DNA of 64,000 nt from JACCZH01 sp963729445 (GCA_963729445.1 CAVSNU010000002.1:992001-1056000), one strand, 5' to 3'; shown: positions 46,901 through 55,707, counted from the first letter of the stretch. Notes: generated by a model not told the origin, from the sequence alone. Made by a program: numbers and translations.

Positions 46901-48379
46901 TCCGGCCCATACGTCGGGTGGGCTGATGGAACCGTGCGGTTTGACGCTAGTGGATCGTTCGATCCCGACGAAGCACCACTCACCTACACCTGGGACTTCG
47001 GCGACGGATCGGAGTCGATCACGACGAGCGATGCGAACCTCTCACATGCATACACCACGCCCGGCCGGTATACCGTCCAGCTCAGCGTGAACAACGGCCA
47101 GGACGACTCACACCCGATCACGACCGTCGTCGAGATCATGTCGCCGATGCCGGAGCGCGCGATCGCAGTAACTCCCGCCTGTGTCAATCCTGGGGAGTCG
47201 GTGACAACCAGCGGGATCGCTGGTCCAGATCTCCCGACGCTGCGAGACGGCGGCTGGAATTTTGCCTCCGGTCCGCTTCCCACAGGCACGGTCGACGTTG
47301 CCTTGCCCTGGTCCGGCACGTCGAGCATCACGACCACCATGCCGAACTATTCGTTCGACGCCGAGATCAGCGTGCCTCAAGACGCTCTGCCGGGGAGCTA
47401 CGAGGCTGGCATCGTTGGTGGTCCAACGACTGACATCACCGTTCCCTGTCCGCCATCGGCGAATGAGGCTCCGGTCCCCGACGCAGGGGGTCCGCGCTAT
47501 GCAAGCGATACAGCTACCGAGGTCGTCTTCGATGGCTCTCAATCGCACGACCCGGAAGACGCTGCGCTGACTTACACCTGGGACTTCGGCGACGGCAATA
47601 TCGGGACAGGAATGAATCCGCATCATCGATTCGAGACGGCCGGTAGCTACCTGGTGACCCTTATCGTGAGTGATGGAGAGCTGTCATCGACGCCAACAGC
47701 CGGTACCCGCAGCTTCGCGCTGGTGTCGGTTACCGAGGCGGCCGCCGACAGCACGCCGCCCACCACCAGCGCCACGGCCCAGACGCTCGACGGGGAGGAC
47801 TACCCCTTCGACACCTGGACCAATCAGGTCGTCACCCTGACGCTCACCGCCGTTGACGACGCGGGCGGCACCGGCGTCGAGACCACCTCCTACACCCTCA
47901 ACCACGGCCAGCCCCAGCCCTACCCGGCCGAGGGCATCCTCCTTGACAGCGACGGCATGCATACCGTCACCTTTTGGAGCGTCGATGTGGCCGGCAACGT
48001 GGAACCGAGCCAGCAGGTCACGGTCAACCTCGACCGCACGGCACCGAGCTGTACCTGCCGCGTCACCCCGAACCAGCTCTGGCCGCCCAACCACCAGCTC
48101 GTCCCGGTGCGGGCCACCCTCACGCTGAGCGACGACGCCACCGGCTTCACGCTGGTCTCGGTGACGAGCAACGAGCCGGACAACGGGCCGGGCGACGGGA
48201 ACACCACCAACGACATCCAGGGCTTCGCGCTCAACACGCCCGACACCGTGGGGCAGCTGCGCGCCGAGCGCTCCGGGGGCGGAGCGGGCCGGGTCTACAC
48301 CCTGACCTACGCAACGGTGGACCAGGCTAGGAACCGCAGCACGTGCAGCGCAACGGTCACCGTTCCCCACCACCGGTAA
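43973..48379 (+). CDS. Large exported protein: C39-like domain, PKD repeats, TolB-type propeller
   Basis: A 1,468-residue secreted or surface protein. Signal peptide: RRLPASRFQRG then TTLVIVAILAASFVLPY, cleaved near SAAAQ. Residues ~50-280 look like a papain-like C39 peptidase domain (GVIMGKCGCYLSALS with candidate nucleophilic Cys, GAGHMNVIVGWDP with His, and YLVIDPAG). PKD domain 1 follows (SYAWDFGDSSTGSG), then about eight WD40/PD40-type strands (ISADGRYVAFDSHASNLV and variants), PKD 2 and 3 (YTWDFGDGSES, YTWDFGDGN), and a C-terminal Ig-like/PPNH segment (NQLWPPNHQLVPV). ATG 43973 follows AGGAGGG by about ten bases. A peptidase activity is inferred. Terminator downstream. Confidence 0.85.
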   Translation: MRRLPASRFQRGTTLVIVAILAASFVLPYSTFSVPSAAAQTASLPPIDLTVSHGLTNQSQAHPKWGDIGIGPDGDQGVIMGKCGCYLSALSTVITHHLGAPQAGSSLPWYPVEVFSLTIDPDDTSIPQNRLTRRGPPELELAFSPVYIDAYLRHGRGDGSVPLDWGYKSDGSSEVGCGVSIQLWALESLANPAVVRDADGKIVYRSETGVRVETHMGFGSDVRQLIDRNLLAGNPTIIGLREPVSGAGHMNVIVGWDPVKSQYLVIDPAGPSYQRGGAPFGGDETKYAEWEKKIERVLDVQPVLQPAGSVLLVEDDPAPFEILAINPDGRRTGFDPATGTYVKEDPAASYDISRGETDLLGELPPINPEKFMVVRDPMEGVYRYQVTATGSGQLKLNFKLVTGDTITEVGSVDRPITTGETIKYEVNHIPGGSSTLSEVTHFTPVARAGNDVAGATGAPIAFDASLSATTDGSSLSYAWDFGDSSTGSGINAAHTYSSPGVYPVTLTVSDDLGGSSTDTLVAYVSGAGGPGSGKVTERVNRSDDGEQISQASDPSISSDGRFVAFDSVSGSVVPNDFNGTTDVFVRNLVEGTTELISVALDGTSGNEQSSDVSISANGRYVAFVSHATNLTAESTPTQAGQVFVRDRQTGVTQLVSQSSNGDMGDAFSRYPSISADGRYVAFDSHASNLVADDTNGVSDIFVRDLQQQTTERASVNSSGQQGTRGSCTAFSCSGGGTDGSTIPSISADGRFVTFQSDSAALIPQTNTYDQVYVRDRQAGTTEIVSVPRSGAFGDNHSMHASISADGRYVAFWSGSRFMVAGTDANDWLYDIYVRDRQQGVTERVDVSSAGVQANFHATDPAISPNGRYVTFYSSAENLVADDTNRGVRPHPAGRDIFLHDRQERITERVSVSSSGEQALPDVGTAPHGPKHPAPVLDDGTVVFQAAATNLVPDDTNNAVDVFIRYEPPVVQPIANPSGPYVGWADGTVRFDASGSFDPDEAPLTYTWDFGDGSESITTSDANLSHAYTTPGRYTVQLSVNNGQDDSHPITTVVEIMSPMPERAIAVTPACVNPGESVTTSGIAGPDLPTLRDGGWNFASGPLPTGTVDVALPWSGTSSITTTMPNYSFDAEISVPQDALPGSYEAGIVGGPTTDITVPCPPSANEAPVPDAGGPRYASDTATEVVFDGSQSHDPEDAALTYTWDFGDGNIGTGMNPHHRFETAGSYLVTLIVSDGELSSTPTAGTRSFALVSVTEAAADSTPPTTSATAQTLDGEDYPFDTWTNQVVTLTLTAVDDAGGTGVETTSYTLNHGQPQPYPAEGILLDSDGMHTVTFWSVDVAGNVEPSQQVTVNLDRTAPSCTCRVTPNQLWPPNHQLVPVRATLTLSDDATGFTLVSVTSNEPDNGPGDGNTTNDIQGFALNTPDTVGQLRAERSGGGAGRVYTLTYATVDQARNRSTCSATVTVPHHR

Positions 48380-48399
48380 GGGCCCGAGCCGCGCGTAAC

Positions 48400-48427
48400 G
48401 AGGGGGCAGTCGAGCGACTGCCCCCTC
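48400..48427 (+). terminator. Intrinsic terminator of the C39-PKD-propeller gene
   Basis: A perfect 13-bp stem (GAGGGGGCAGTCG, loop AG) with a weak T-content tail, 20 bp after the stop. Confidence 0.8.
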
Positions 48428-48510
48428 TGCGTTGCGTATGCGGAACCCCCGTGAACGTCGGGATCACTCACAGCCGGTGAAGCGCGTCCCACCACCTCTC
48501 CGACGACCTC

Positions 48511-48550
48511 CTACATATATGTAGTTTCCGTTGCTAACGCTTCGGTGACA
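48511..48550 (+). promoter_or_regulatory. Bipartite motif, second copy, upstream of the small-ORF/SGNH unit
   Basis: CTACATATATGTAG at 48511-48524, 20 bases ending TAACGCTTCG, then GTGACA at 48545-48550. It shares the palindrome, the spacing and the AACGCT-CG half of the spacer with the site at 43870. Confidence 0.65.
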
Positions 48551-48627
48551 CCCCTTGCCTATTCTCGCCACAGAAGGACATCAGCGATCGCTTGGCGCAT
48601 GGACGCCACATCAAAGGAGTCGTCATC

Positions 48628-48870
48628 GTGCGGAAGCACAGCTCGTTTCTGCTGCGCTGCTGGGAGCTCGGTAACGACGAGCAGCGGATCGAGATCGAGC
48701 ATATCCAGTCGGGCACAAAGGTGTTGGCGCGCTCCGTCGCGGACGCCGTCGAATGGATCTGCGAGCAGGGCGACGCGTCCACACAACACGGCCAGGCACC
48801 CGGCCAGGCCGGCGCGGAAATCAGCAACCAGCACAAGGGAGGAAGGAGTGGCTCATTCGAACGGCAGTAA
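48628..48870 (+). CDS. Small conserved-looking protein upstream of the SGNH protein
   Basis: An 80-residue protein from GTG 48628, with AAAGGAG eight bases upstream. It begins RKHSSFLLRCWELGNDEQRI and continues with EIEHIQSGTKVLARSVADAV, a compact alpha-beta pattern; the second half is Gln/Gly-rich. I recall similar RCWxL...IEHxQSG small proteins near BTAD regulators in Chloroflexota but cannot name a function. First gene after the bipartite motif, so it is probably the leader of the operon that includes the SGNH protein. Confidence 0.6.
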   Translation: MRKHSSFLLRCWELGNDEQRIEIEHIQSGTKVLARSVADAVEWICEQGDASTQHGQAPGQAGAEISNQHKGGRSGSFERQ

Positions 48871-48916
48871 TCGGAATTCAGTTCAAGTAGCACTCGGTTT
48901 CAGAAGGAGTTTTCCG

Positions 48917-48991
48917 ATGATCCATCAAGACGCCGGCGCGGTCGGGCACATCCTGACAGCACGGATTGCGGACGTTTCCAGTATCGAGTGA
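48917..48991 (+). CDS. 24-residue ORF with a strong ribosome site
   Basis: ATG 48917 with AAGGAG seven bases upstream opens a 24-residue frame (IHQDAGAVGHILTARIADVS core) that ends at the TGA 48989-48991, overlapping an alternative GTG start of the next gene. It could be a leader or signalling peptide or a translational coupler for the SGNH gene. Too short to judge by composition. Confidence 0.4.
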   Translation: MIHQDAGAVGHILTARIADVSSIE

Positions 48992-49020
48992 CCGGATCTA
49001 AGGAACAAGGGAGAACGAAC

Positions 49021-52000
49021 GTGACCTCACGACGATTTGTCGTACTGCTCGTCCTGATGGCGTTTATCGCCGGACTGAGCCCTGCGGCAACCTACGCGAT
49101 TCCAATGGATCCTCTGGATCCTCCGCCAATTGAAGAGGTACCCGAAGATACCTTCACGCCACCGGCAGCCGGATTCACCTGGAGCACACCAAGCAGGTTT
49201 GGCCGGGATGCCGACGGAGACGGCATCATCGACTACCATTGGGATGCCGCAACGGCCACCTACAATCAGGCGTATGTCAACCCGAACGGGTTCCAGATCG
49301 ACTTCGATGGCTGCCAGACCGAGGACGAAGCCAACGCCGCGCCAACCGTCAACACGTACCGGTGGGAGGTGTTTGGAACCGACGTGAGCGCCGAGGCTAA
49401 CGCCTGTCGCTGGTCACACGTCTTCCCCGCTGAGGGTGAGTACGAAGTGAAGCTTACGATCACCACCCCGGACGGAGCGGCCGGGACATACCGGCAAGTG
49501 GTGGAGGTGGACGATCTGTTCATCGTCTCGATCGGTGACTCGTACGGCTCGGGCGAGGGTAACCCGGACGTGCCACAGACGTTCGATGACTTTGGCTTCG
49601 TGAAGACAGGCGCACGCTGGGTAGACAAGCGCTGCCATCGCTCGGCATTCGCCGGGTCGGCTCAGGCCGCGATGACCATCGAACGGGCTGATTACCAGAC
49701 ATCGGTGACCTTCATCTCGCTCGCCTGCTCGGGAGCGACGATCAACGCGCCTATCTATTCCGGAGAGCACTACGAGGGCTCCGGCATCCTGGCGCCGTAC
49801 CGCGGGGCCGACCCGGCTAATCCGAACGACTACAATGAGGCGAATTTCCTCCGATCGCAGTTGCAGGTATTGTCCGAGGTCGCCAACGGCCGCGAGATCG
49901 ACGCGCTAATCGTCAGCGGCGGCGGCAACGACGTGCACTTCGCCGACATCATCGCCGACTGCGTCTGGCACAACATGCCACGCGTCTTCGGGCTGGGTGG
50001 CCGATGCCACGAGCAACCAGCGGTTCTGCAACGGCTGGCGGACGACCTCGCGGCACTACCAGGACGGTACGACGCACTCGCTGAGGCGCTGCATGATAGC
50101 GACCCCGAGGGCCGGCCGGCGCTCAACATCAAGAACGTCTATCTCACCGAGTACCCCGACCCCACTCGCGATGACAACGGCGAGACGTGTGGTTCGATGC
50201 TGGGCGAAATCATCCCGACAACGCCGTTCGACTTCGCCAAAGTGCACATCGACCGCGACGAAGCCGAGTGGGCGCGCAACGAGGTCGTCCACAAGCTCAA
50301 CGCTCAAATAGAGGCGGCGACCGAGCGTCACGCGGACAAGGGCTGGCACTTCGTGACCGGTATCTCCGAGCAATACACCAACCACGGCTACTGTGCCAAC
50401 GACCACTGGGTGGTCCAGCCATACGAATCTGCCCGGCAGCAGGGCCCGGTCTGGGGCACGACCACGTCGTGGGGACCGATCTTCCTGCTGGAGCTGAAGG
50501 CCCAGAAGGGCACCATGCACCCGAATGGGGCCGGACATCGCGCCTACGCGCGGCAGATAGTCCAGGCGCTGCTTGCGGCCGAGGGACCGGGTCCGAGCTT
50601 CAGCACCGCCACATCATCCGGCTCGATAACGTCAACAATGGGAGCCAACGGCTGGTTGACCGGTAGCTGTGACGGCGGAGTCTGTTCATCGAACAAGGCG
50701 GTCTTCACGGTGGCAGCCGAGGATGGCGCCGGTATCCGGGCAGCGAGCATGACCGTGAACGGGTTACCTTGCGCTCAGGTACCCGGCATCACCTGCGTTG
50801 CCGGCCTTGATGACGCTAACACCTACCGTTGGACGTTCGAGATCAGCGTGGACGGTATCTACAAGCTGAACCTCGTGGCGAGCAACCAGAACGGACCGAG
50901 CTCGAGCTTCCTGCACGACGTCAAGGTAGACCTGCACGATCCGGGTACACCGGCGGCCAGCGTGGCGGCTGGTACCTCCGGCGCGAACGGCTGGTATCTC
51001 TCACCGGTGGATGTCGTCATGAACGGAACCGACACACCTGGCGGTTCGGGAGTGGCGCTAATCCAGTATCAGAGCTCACTGCTCGCCGGCAACGCCCTGT
51101 TCACTGCGGTTCCCGGGGCGACAGTCGCGATCGGCCAGGACATCACCCTTCAGGACGGCACAATTCAACCTGCCCCGGAAGGCGAATATGTCATCCAGTA
51201 CCGCGCCGTCGATCAGGCCGGCCGCATGAGCCCCACACAATCGTTGACGGTGAAGATCGACCAGACACAACCTGACGTGACCTGCGACAGCGCGGATGGA
51301 CTATGGCACGCAGCGGACGTCAGCGTTGCATGTACGAGTAGCGACAGCGTCTCCGGGCTCGCTGAGAGCGCCGACGCGACCTTCAACCTGACAACCAGCG
51401 TGCCCGCGGGAATCGAGACGGTGTCCGCCGAGACGAACAGCCACACCGTCTGTGATCTGGCCGGCAATTGCGTCGAGGCAGGGCCGGTTGGCGGCAACAT
51501 GGTGGACAGGAAGGCTCCCGAGATCCGTCTCGTCACGCCTGGCGCTGAGACGTACACGCTCAATCAGGAAGTCGCGGCACACTACGAGTGCGTGGATGGC
51601 GGCTCCGGCGTGGTCTCGTGCCAGGGAACCGTTGAGAACGGCAGCGCCCTGGACACGTCCTCGACGGGCACGAAGAGTTTCAGCATCGATGCCGTGGATA
51701 ACGTGGAAAATACCTCCAGCGCAGCCCTGACCTACGACGTCACCTACGCGATTCACGCTCTGTATGACCAGACGAAGGTTCACAAATCCGGGAGCACTGT
51801 TCCGGTCAAACTCCAGATTCATGATGCGAACGGCGCAAACATGTCGAGCGCAGATATCGTCCTCACCTCGGTGAAGATGAGCAAACTGGACGGCACCGAA
51901 ACAGTCACCAATGTCGCGAGCAGCGCGAACCCGGACAGCGTCTTCAGGTACGACAAAGGACTCAAAGGTTACATGTATAACCTCAAGCTCAAGGGACTCT

Positions 52001-52077
52001 CGGCGGGCGCCTGGCTGCTGACATTCACCGTCAGTGGTGATCCGGTCGAGCACACTGTCGCGATCAACGTGAGGTAG
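49021..52077 (+). CDS. Large exported SGNH hydrolase with Ig-like and PxKF domains
   Basis: A 1,018-residue secreted protein. Signal peptide: SRRFVVLLVLMAFIAGLSPA, then ATYA. An N-terminal PKD-like region (~40-160) precedes an SGNH/GDSL lipase-esterase domain: FIVSIGDSYGSGEGN (Ser174), VSGGGNDVHFAD, and KGTMHPNGAGHRAYARQ (His500). C-terminally lie Ig-like modules (RWTFEISVDGIYKLNLVAS and repeats) and a final PxKF-type domain (HKSGSTVPVKLQIHDANG, then YNLKLKGLSAGAWLLTF). Probably an extracellular esterase attached to or acting at the cell surface. GTG 49021 with AAGGGAGA fits the signal peptide better than GTG 48988. Confidence 0.87.
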   Translation: MTSRRFVVLLVLMAFIAGLSPAATYAIPMDPLDPPPIEEVPEDTFTPPAAGFTWSTPSRFGRDADGDGIIDYHWDAATATYNQAYVNPNGFQIDFDGCQTEDEANAAPTVNTYRWEVFGTDVSAEANACRWSHVFPAEGEYEVKLTITTPDGAAGTYRQVVEVDDLFIVSIGDSYGSGEGNPDVPQTFDDFGFVKTGARWVDKRCHRSAFAGSAQAAMTIERADYQTSVTFISLACSGATINAPIYSGEHYEGSGILAPYRGADPANPNDYNEANFLRSQLQVLSEVANGREIDALIVSGGGNDVHFADIIADCVWHNMPRVFGLGGRCHEQPAVLQRLADDLAALPGRYDALAEALHDSDPEGRPALNIKNVYLTEYPDPTRDDNGETCGSMLGEIIPTTPFDFAKVHIDRDEAEWARNEVVHKLNAQIEAATERHADKGWHFVTGISEQYTNHGYCANDHWVVQPYESARQQGPVWGTTTSWGPIFLLELKAQKGTMHPNGAGHRAYARQIVQALLAAEGPGPSFSTATSSGSITSTMGANGWLTGSCDGGVCSSNKAVFTVAAEDGAGIRAASMTVNGLPCAQVPGITCVAGLDDANTYRWTFEISVDGIYKLNLVASNQNGPSSSFLHDVKVDLHDPGTPAASVAAGTSGANGWYLSPVDVVMNGTDTPGGSGVALIQYQSSLLAGNALFTAVPGATVAIGQDITLQDGTIQPAPEGEYVIQYRAVDQAGRMSPTQSLTVKIDQTQPDVTCDSADGLWHAADVSVACTSSDSVSGLAESADATFNLTTSVPAGIETVSAETNSHTVCDLAGNCVEAGPVGGNMVDRKAPEIRLVTPGAETYTLNQEVAAHYECVDGGSGVVSCQGTVENGSALDTSSTGTKSFSIDAVDNVENTSSAALTYDVTYAIHALYDQTKVHKSGSTVPVKLQIHDANGANMSSADIVLTSVKMSKLDGTETVTNVASSANPDSVFRYDKGLKGYMYNLKLKGLSAGAWLLTFTVSGDPVEHTVAINVR

Positions 52078-52119
52078 CGCGTCCAGCGAGAAGAGTTCTC
52101 AGCTCAGACAGCTCAAATG

Positions 52120-52146
52120 GGGCGACGCGTTGCGCGTCGCCCTTTG
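52120..52146 (+). terminator. Intrinsic terminator of the SGNH gene
   Basis: A 10-bp stem (GGGCGACGCG, loop TTG) followed by TTT, 40 bp after the stop; similar to the hairpin at 35837. Confidence 0.85.
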
Positions 52147-52303
52147 TGCTTGATTGAGCCCGTATCAGTGGCGACACATCTCCATCTTGCGGCGCATAGG
52201 CAGGGTCTGCATTGGCGTACAATCGATAGAACGAGCCAACGAAATGACCTGGGCCCGAACACGAGCCCCGGACACCATACCGTCAACTCGCGAGGAGAAG
52301 GTT

Positions 52304-53272
52304 ATGCAACTGGGTGGCTTACATCATGTAACAGCAGTGACAGGGAATGCGGCAGGGAACCTGGCTTTCTATACCCAGATCCTGGGCTTGCGCCTGGTCA
52401 AGAAGACAGTCAACCAGGACGACGTCTCCGCTTACCATCTCTTCTACGCCGATGGCGAGGGGAACGCAGGGACCGAGGTGACCTTCTTCGATTGGCCCAA
52501 CGCTGGGCCGAACGTATCGGGTACCGGCAGTATCGCCGCGATCGGGCTGCGCGTCCCTGGCCCTGACGCGCTCAACTGGTGGCTGCAGCGCTTCGAGGAG
52601 CATCTTGTCCCCCACGAGGGGATCGTCGACGTGGGCGGGCAGGACATGCTGCCCTTCACCGATCCTGAGGGGCAACGGCTCGTGCTCGCGGCTGATGATG
52701 GCGAGGGTATGGCGCCGGGTGTCCCCTGGAAAGAGAGTCCGGTGCCGGTCGAGATGCAGATCCGAGGTCTGCATCATGTCAGGCTCATGGTTGAAGAGCT
52801 GGAGCCAACCGCGTTGACGCTCACCGAGGTCCTTGGCTTCCGGCAGGCAAGAGAATACACGTCGCCGGAAAACCCGGCGCACCGTACCGTCGTGTTCGAG
52901 ACCGGCCCAGGCGGCGCCGGCACCGAGGTTCATGTTGACGAGCGGCCGGAGATCCGGCTCGGCCGCGTCGGCATCGGCGGGGTTCACCACGTTGCCTTCC
53001 GAACGCCGACTGACGAGGAGCACGCGCAGTGGCGCGACTGGATTGCCCGTGCTGGCATCGGGGTGACACAGGTGATTGACCGCTACTACTTCCGGTCAGT
53101 GTACTTTCGTGAGCCCGGTCATATCCTGTTCGAGATCGCAACCGACGGTCCCGGTTTCGCCGTCGATGAAGACCCCGAACACCTCGGGGAGAGTCTGGTT
53201 CTGCCGCCGTTCCTGGAGCCGCACCGGGCCCAGATCGAAGCCGGCCTTCGCCCGCTGAGCACCGTCCGCTGA
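52304..53272 (+). CDS. Ring-cleaving dioxygenase, VOC superfamily (MhqO-like)
   Basis: A 322-residue two-unit glyoxalase/VOC protein. Each half repeats the metal-binding pattern: GLHHVTAVTGNAAGNLAFYT and GLHHVRLMVEELEPTALTLT, with GVHHVAFRTPTDEEHAQWRD and ILFEIATDGPGFAVDEDP supplying further ligands. The second half matches MhqO/PcpA-type hydroquinone dioxygenases. It likely opens substituted hydroquinone rings with Fe(II). ATG 52304 follows GAGGAG; the longer frame from 52154 has no support. Followed closely by a small conserved gene. Confidence 0.9.
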   Translation: MQLGGLHHVTAVTGNAAGNLAFYTQILGLRLVKKTVNQDDVSAYHLFYADGEGNAGTEVTFFDWPNAGPNVSGTGSIAAIGLRVPGPDALNWWLQRFEEHLVPHEGIVDVGGQDMLPFTDPEGQRLVLAADDGEGMAPGVPWKESPVPVEMQIRGLHHVRLMVEELEPTALTLTEVLGFRQAREYTSPENPAHRTVVFETGPGGAGTEVHVDERPEIRLGRVGIGGVHHVAFRTPTDEEHAQWRDWIARAGIGVTQVIDRYYFRSVYFREPGHILFEIATDGPGFAVDEDPEHLGESLVLPPFLEPHRAQIEAGLRPLSTVR

Positions 53273-53312
53273 TCTTTACACCAGTGACTATCATGAGAGG
53301 ACGTGATGGACA

Positions 53313-53687
53313 ATGGCAGTGAAATTGAATCGACGGGGGTTTGACCACGCGAAAGAGCTCGTGCTCGAAGATCGGGTTGTATACGACGACCGGGATGCCT
53401 GGAGCGAGCACCAGCCGAATGCCCACGAGGAGAACGAGTTTATCAAGCAGCATGGGATAGGCGAGTACGCCAAGTGGCACCTGGGCATCGATGATGAAGA
53501 AGAAGAGGAAAGAAAGGGGAGGTACAAGTTCCCCTACGGTGATTTCAAGGATGTCCACCGCTGCGGGGTCCTCTCCGCCGAGAGCCGGGCCGGACAGTAC
53601 AAGTATTACGACATCGAAAGCGCGGCGGCTCACATCCACGGCATGATCGAGGGCTGGCACGCTGGAAAACAACGGCGCGCTTCCTGA
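53313..53687 (+). CDS. Conserved hypothetical protein
   Basis: A 124-residue soluble protein, very charged. LNRRGFDHAKELVLEDRVVY, DAWSEHQPNAHEENEFI, AKWHLGIDDEEEEERKGRYK and FPYGDFKDVHRCGVLSAESR are the blocks of a widely distributed uncharacterised family in actinobacterial and Chloroflexota genomes. The Cys in HRCGV is the only one. ATG 53313 lacks a strong ribosome site. It lies 40 bp after the dioxygenase and may be co-transcribed. Confidence 0.8.
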   Translation: MAVKLNRRGFDHAKELVLEDRVVYDDRDAWSEHQPNAHEENEFIKQHGIGEYAKWHLGIDDEEEEERKGRYKFPYGDFKDVHRCGVLSAESRAGQYKYYDIESAAAHIHGMIEGWHAGKQRRAS

Positions 53688-53927
53688 ACGAGGTCGCCGG
53701 CATCCCTGGGATATTCCTATCCTGACATGCCCCCATTCGGTCGTTCGCGCGATCCAGCAGCCTTCTTTACGTCATCCCTGCCACTGCGCTCAGGATCTCC
53801 GGTCAAACGTCTCGGGAGTCGAGCACGAGATCCCATTCGACTTCGCTCAGGGCAGGCTCTTCGCTTCCGCTCAGGATGACTGACGAGCGCCGTTCACTCG
53901 ACCACGATGATGGTGACACCCCCGGTC

Positions 53928-53994
53928 GGGGAGGAGCTCGTCTCCTCCCGCGTCGAGCGGACCGGGGGGTTCGGGAGGAGACGAGCTCCTCCCC
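53928..53994. repeat. Palindromic element with 23-bp arms, copy 1
   Basis: Arms GGGGAGGAGCTCGTCTCCTC (then CCG) at 53928-53950 and its perfect complement at 53972-53994, with a 21-base loop starting CGTCGAGCGG. A second copy with the loop inverted lies at 62604-62669. Confidence 0.85.
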
Positions 53995-54048
53995 TACGGC
54001 CAAATAGGAACCCCGGAGCTGCCCTGTGGTCCAGTACTGAGCTTGATA

Positions 54049-54130
54049 GTCATCCTGACGCAAGGAAGGATCTCTTGCTTGATTGCCGAGGCGTTTGACG
54101 CAGAGATCCTTCGCTTCCGCTCAGGATGAC
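54049..54130. repeat. GTCATCCTGACG palindromic element, copy 1
   Basis: Left arm starts GTCATCCTGACGCAAGGAAG, right arm ends TCCGCTCAGGATGAC, loop TTGCTTGATTGCCGAGGCG... The loop reappears inverted in the copy at 62718-62794. Arms here are imperfect. Confidence 0.8.
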
Positions 54131-54428
54131 TCATAGGCGCAGGATGACGAACAAGGCGCTCAGGGTGACGAATAGGCGCAGGATGCTGTCACCCCCGAGC
54201 GACAGGTAGGAACCCCGGAGCTCCCCTGTGGTCCAGTACTCAGGATGACGAAAAAAACACCGTTCCCTCCTGACCGATGCACACGTCTGACGTCGTTGGA
54301 ACAGGCGTGGGCTGCGTCACCCCGTTCCATTCCCTGCTGGCGGAACGACAGCGACATGGTCTCCCCAGAATGTGGAATGCCAGTTACACTGGTCCCACGT
54401 GATTGCAGCAAAGGGGAGAGAGCAGCAC

Positions 54429-55707
54429 ATGGGGCCGGAAACGATCTTCACCATGGACACGTCCAGCATCAAATATGGTCTGGGCGCTACCCGCGAAGTC
54501 GGGTTCGAGATGAAACGACTCGGGACAACGCGGGTCATGGTCGTGACCGATCCGAACCTGGCTGACAGCGATCCGGTCAGGATCGCGCTCGAATCGTTGC
54601 GGGCCGAGGGGCTGGACGCGGTACTGTTCGATCGCGCCCGCGTCGAGCCGACCGATGCCTCCTTCCACGAGGCGATCGAGTTCGCGACCGATGGCGCCTT
54701 CGACGGCTACGTGGCGGTCGGCGGTGGTTCCAGCATCGATACCGCCAAGGCCGCCAACCTGTATGCCACCTATCCCGCCGACCTCCTGACCTATGTCAAT
54801 GCGCCGATCGGCGAGGCACGCCAGTGCCTGGCCCGCTGCAAGCCGCTGATCGCCATCCCGACCACAGCCGGCACCGGCAGCGAGACGACCGGCGTCGCGA
54901 TCTTCGATTACGTCGAGATGCACGCCAAGACGGGCATCGCCCACCGCGCGCTGCGGCCGGTGATGGGCATCATCGATCCAGACAACACGCGCAGCATGCC
55001 CAAGATGGTGGCGGCGTGCTCCGGCTTCGATGTGTTGTGGCACGCGGTCGAGTCGTTGACCGCGCTGCCATACCATCAGCGACCGGCGCCGGAGCATGCA
55101 GGCATGCGCCCCGCCTATCAGGGCGCGAACCCGATCAGCGACATCTGGGCGGCCAGGGCCCTGGAGATGATGGCCAGGAACATCGTGCAGGCCGTCGAGG
55201 ACCCGGACGACGATCAACGCGCGCGGCGAGATGCTGCTGGCCTCGGCCTATGCCGGGATCGGCTTTGGCAATGCCGGGGTGCATCTGCCGCACGGCATGT
55301 CCTATCCCGTCTCAGGGATGGTGCGCGACTTCCGTCCCGAGGGCTACCACGTCGACCACGCGATCATCCCGCACGGCATGTCGGTGATCCTGAACGCGCC
55401 GGCCGTGTTTCGCTGGACGGCCGAGGTCAACCCGGAGCGCCACCTCTGGGCCGCCCAGCTGATGGGCGTGGATACCAGGAACAGCGACCCGGCAGATGCC
55501 GGCGAGATCCTGGCCGGCGCGATGATCGACCTGATGCGTCGCACCGGCATGCCGAACGGCCTCGCGGCGGTTGGGTTTGAGTCAGACGATATCGATGCGC
55601 TGGTGGCTGGAACGATTCCCCAGCATCGCGTCACCAAGCTCTCGCCCCGGCCAGCGGGCGAGGACGATCTCCGCGCGCTCTTCACCGACGCCATGCGCTA
55701 CTGGTGA
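54429..55707 (+). CDS. Hydroxyacid-oxoacid transhydrogenase / Fe-dependent alcohol dehydrogenase (one frameshift)
   Basis: About 425 residues after dropping one base near 55220 (DDDQ then ARGEMLLASAYAG). The family is Fe-containing alcohol dehydrogenase III, the ADHFE1/HOT branch: SIKYGLGATREVGFEMKRLG, AVGGGSSIDTAKAANLYATY, YVNAPIG, IPTTAGTGSETTGVAIFD, then after the break GNAGVHLPHGMSYPVSG and VDHAIIPHGMSVILNAPAVF. It transfers hydride between 4-hydroxybutyrate and 2-oxoglutarate-type substrates without net NAD turnover in characterised members. ATG 54429 follows GGGAGAG by eight bases. The break lies in a conserved helix of an otherwise complete gene. Confidence 0.9.

Larger units (their letters stand above)
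53688..54428. other. Repeat-rich intergenic region
   Basis: About 740 bp without a gene. Contains two palindromic elements (separate entries), a decayed GCTCAGGATCTCCGG-type copy near 53790-53880, and a direct repeat of about 37 bp at 54005-54040 and 54206-54242 (TAGGAACCCCGGAGCT...). Confidence 0.7.

Noticed and set aside
52213..52226. TTGGCGTACAATCG shared by 27181 and 52214 as a promoter motif
   Set aside because: Contains a TACAAT hexamer, but no -35 at proper distance at either site; possibly chance.
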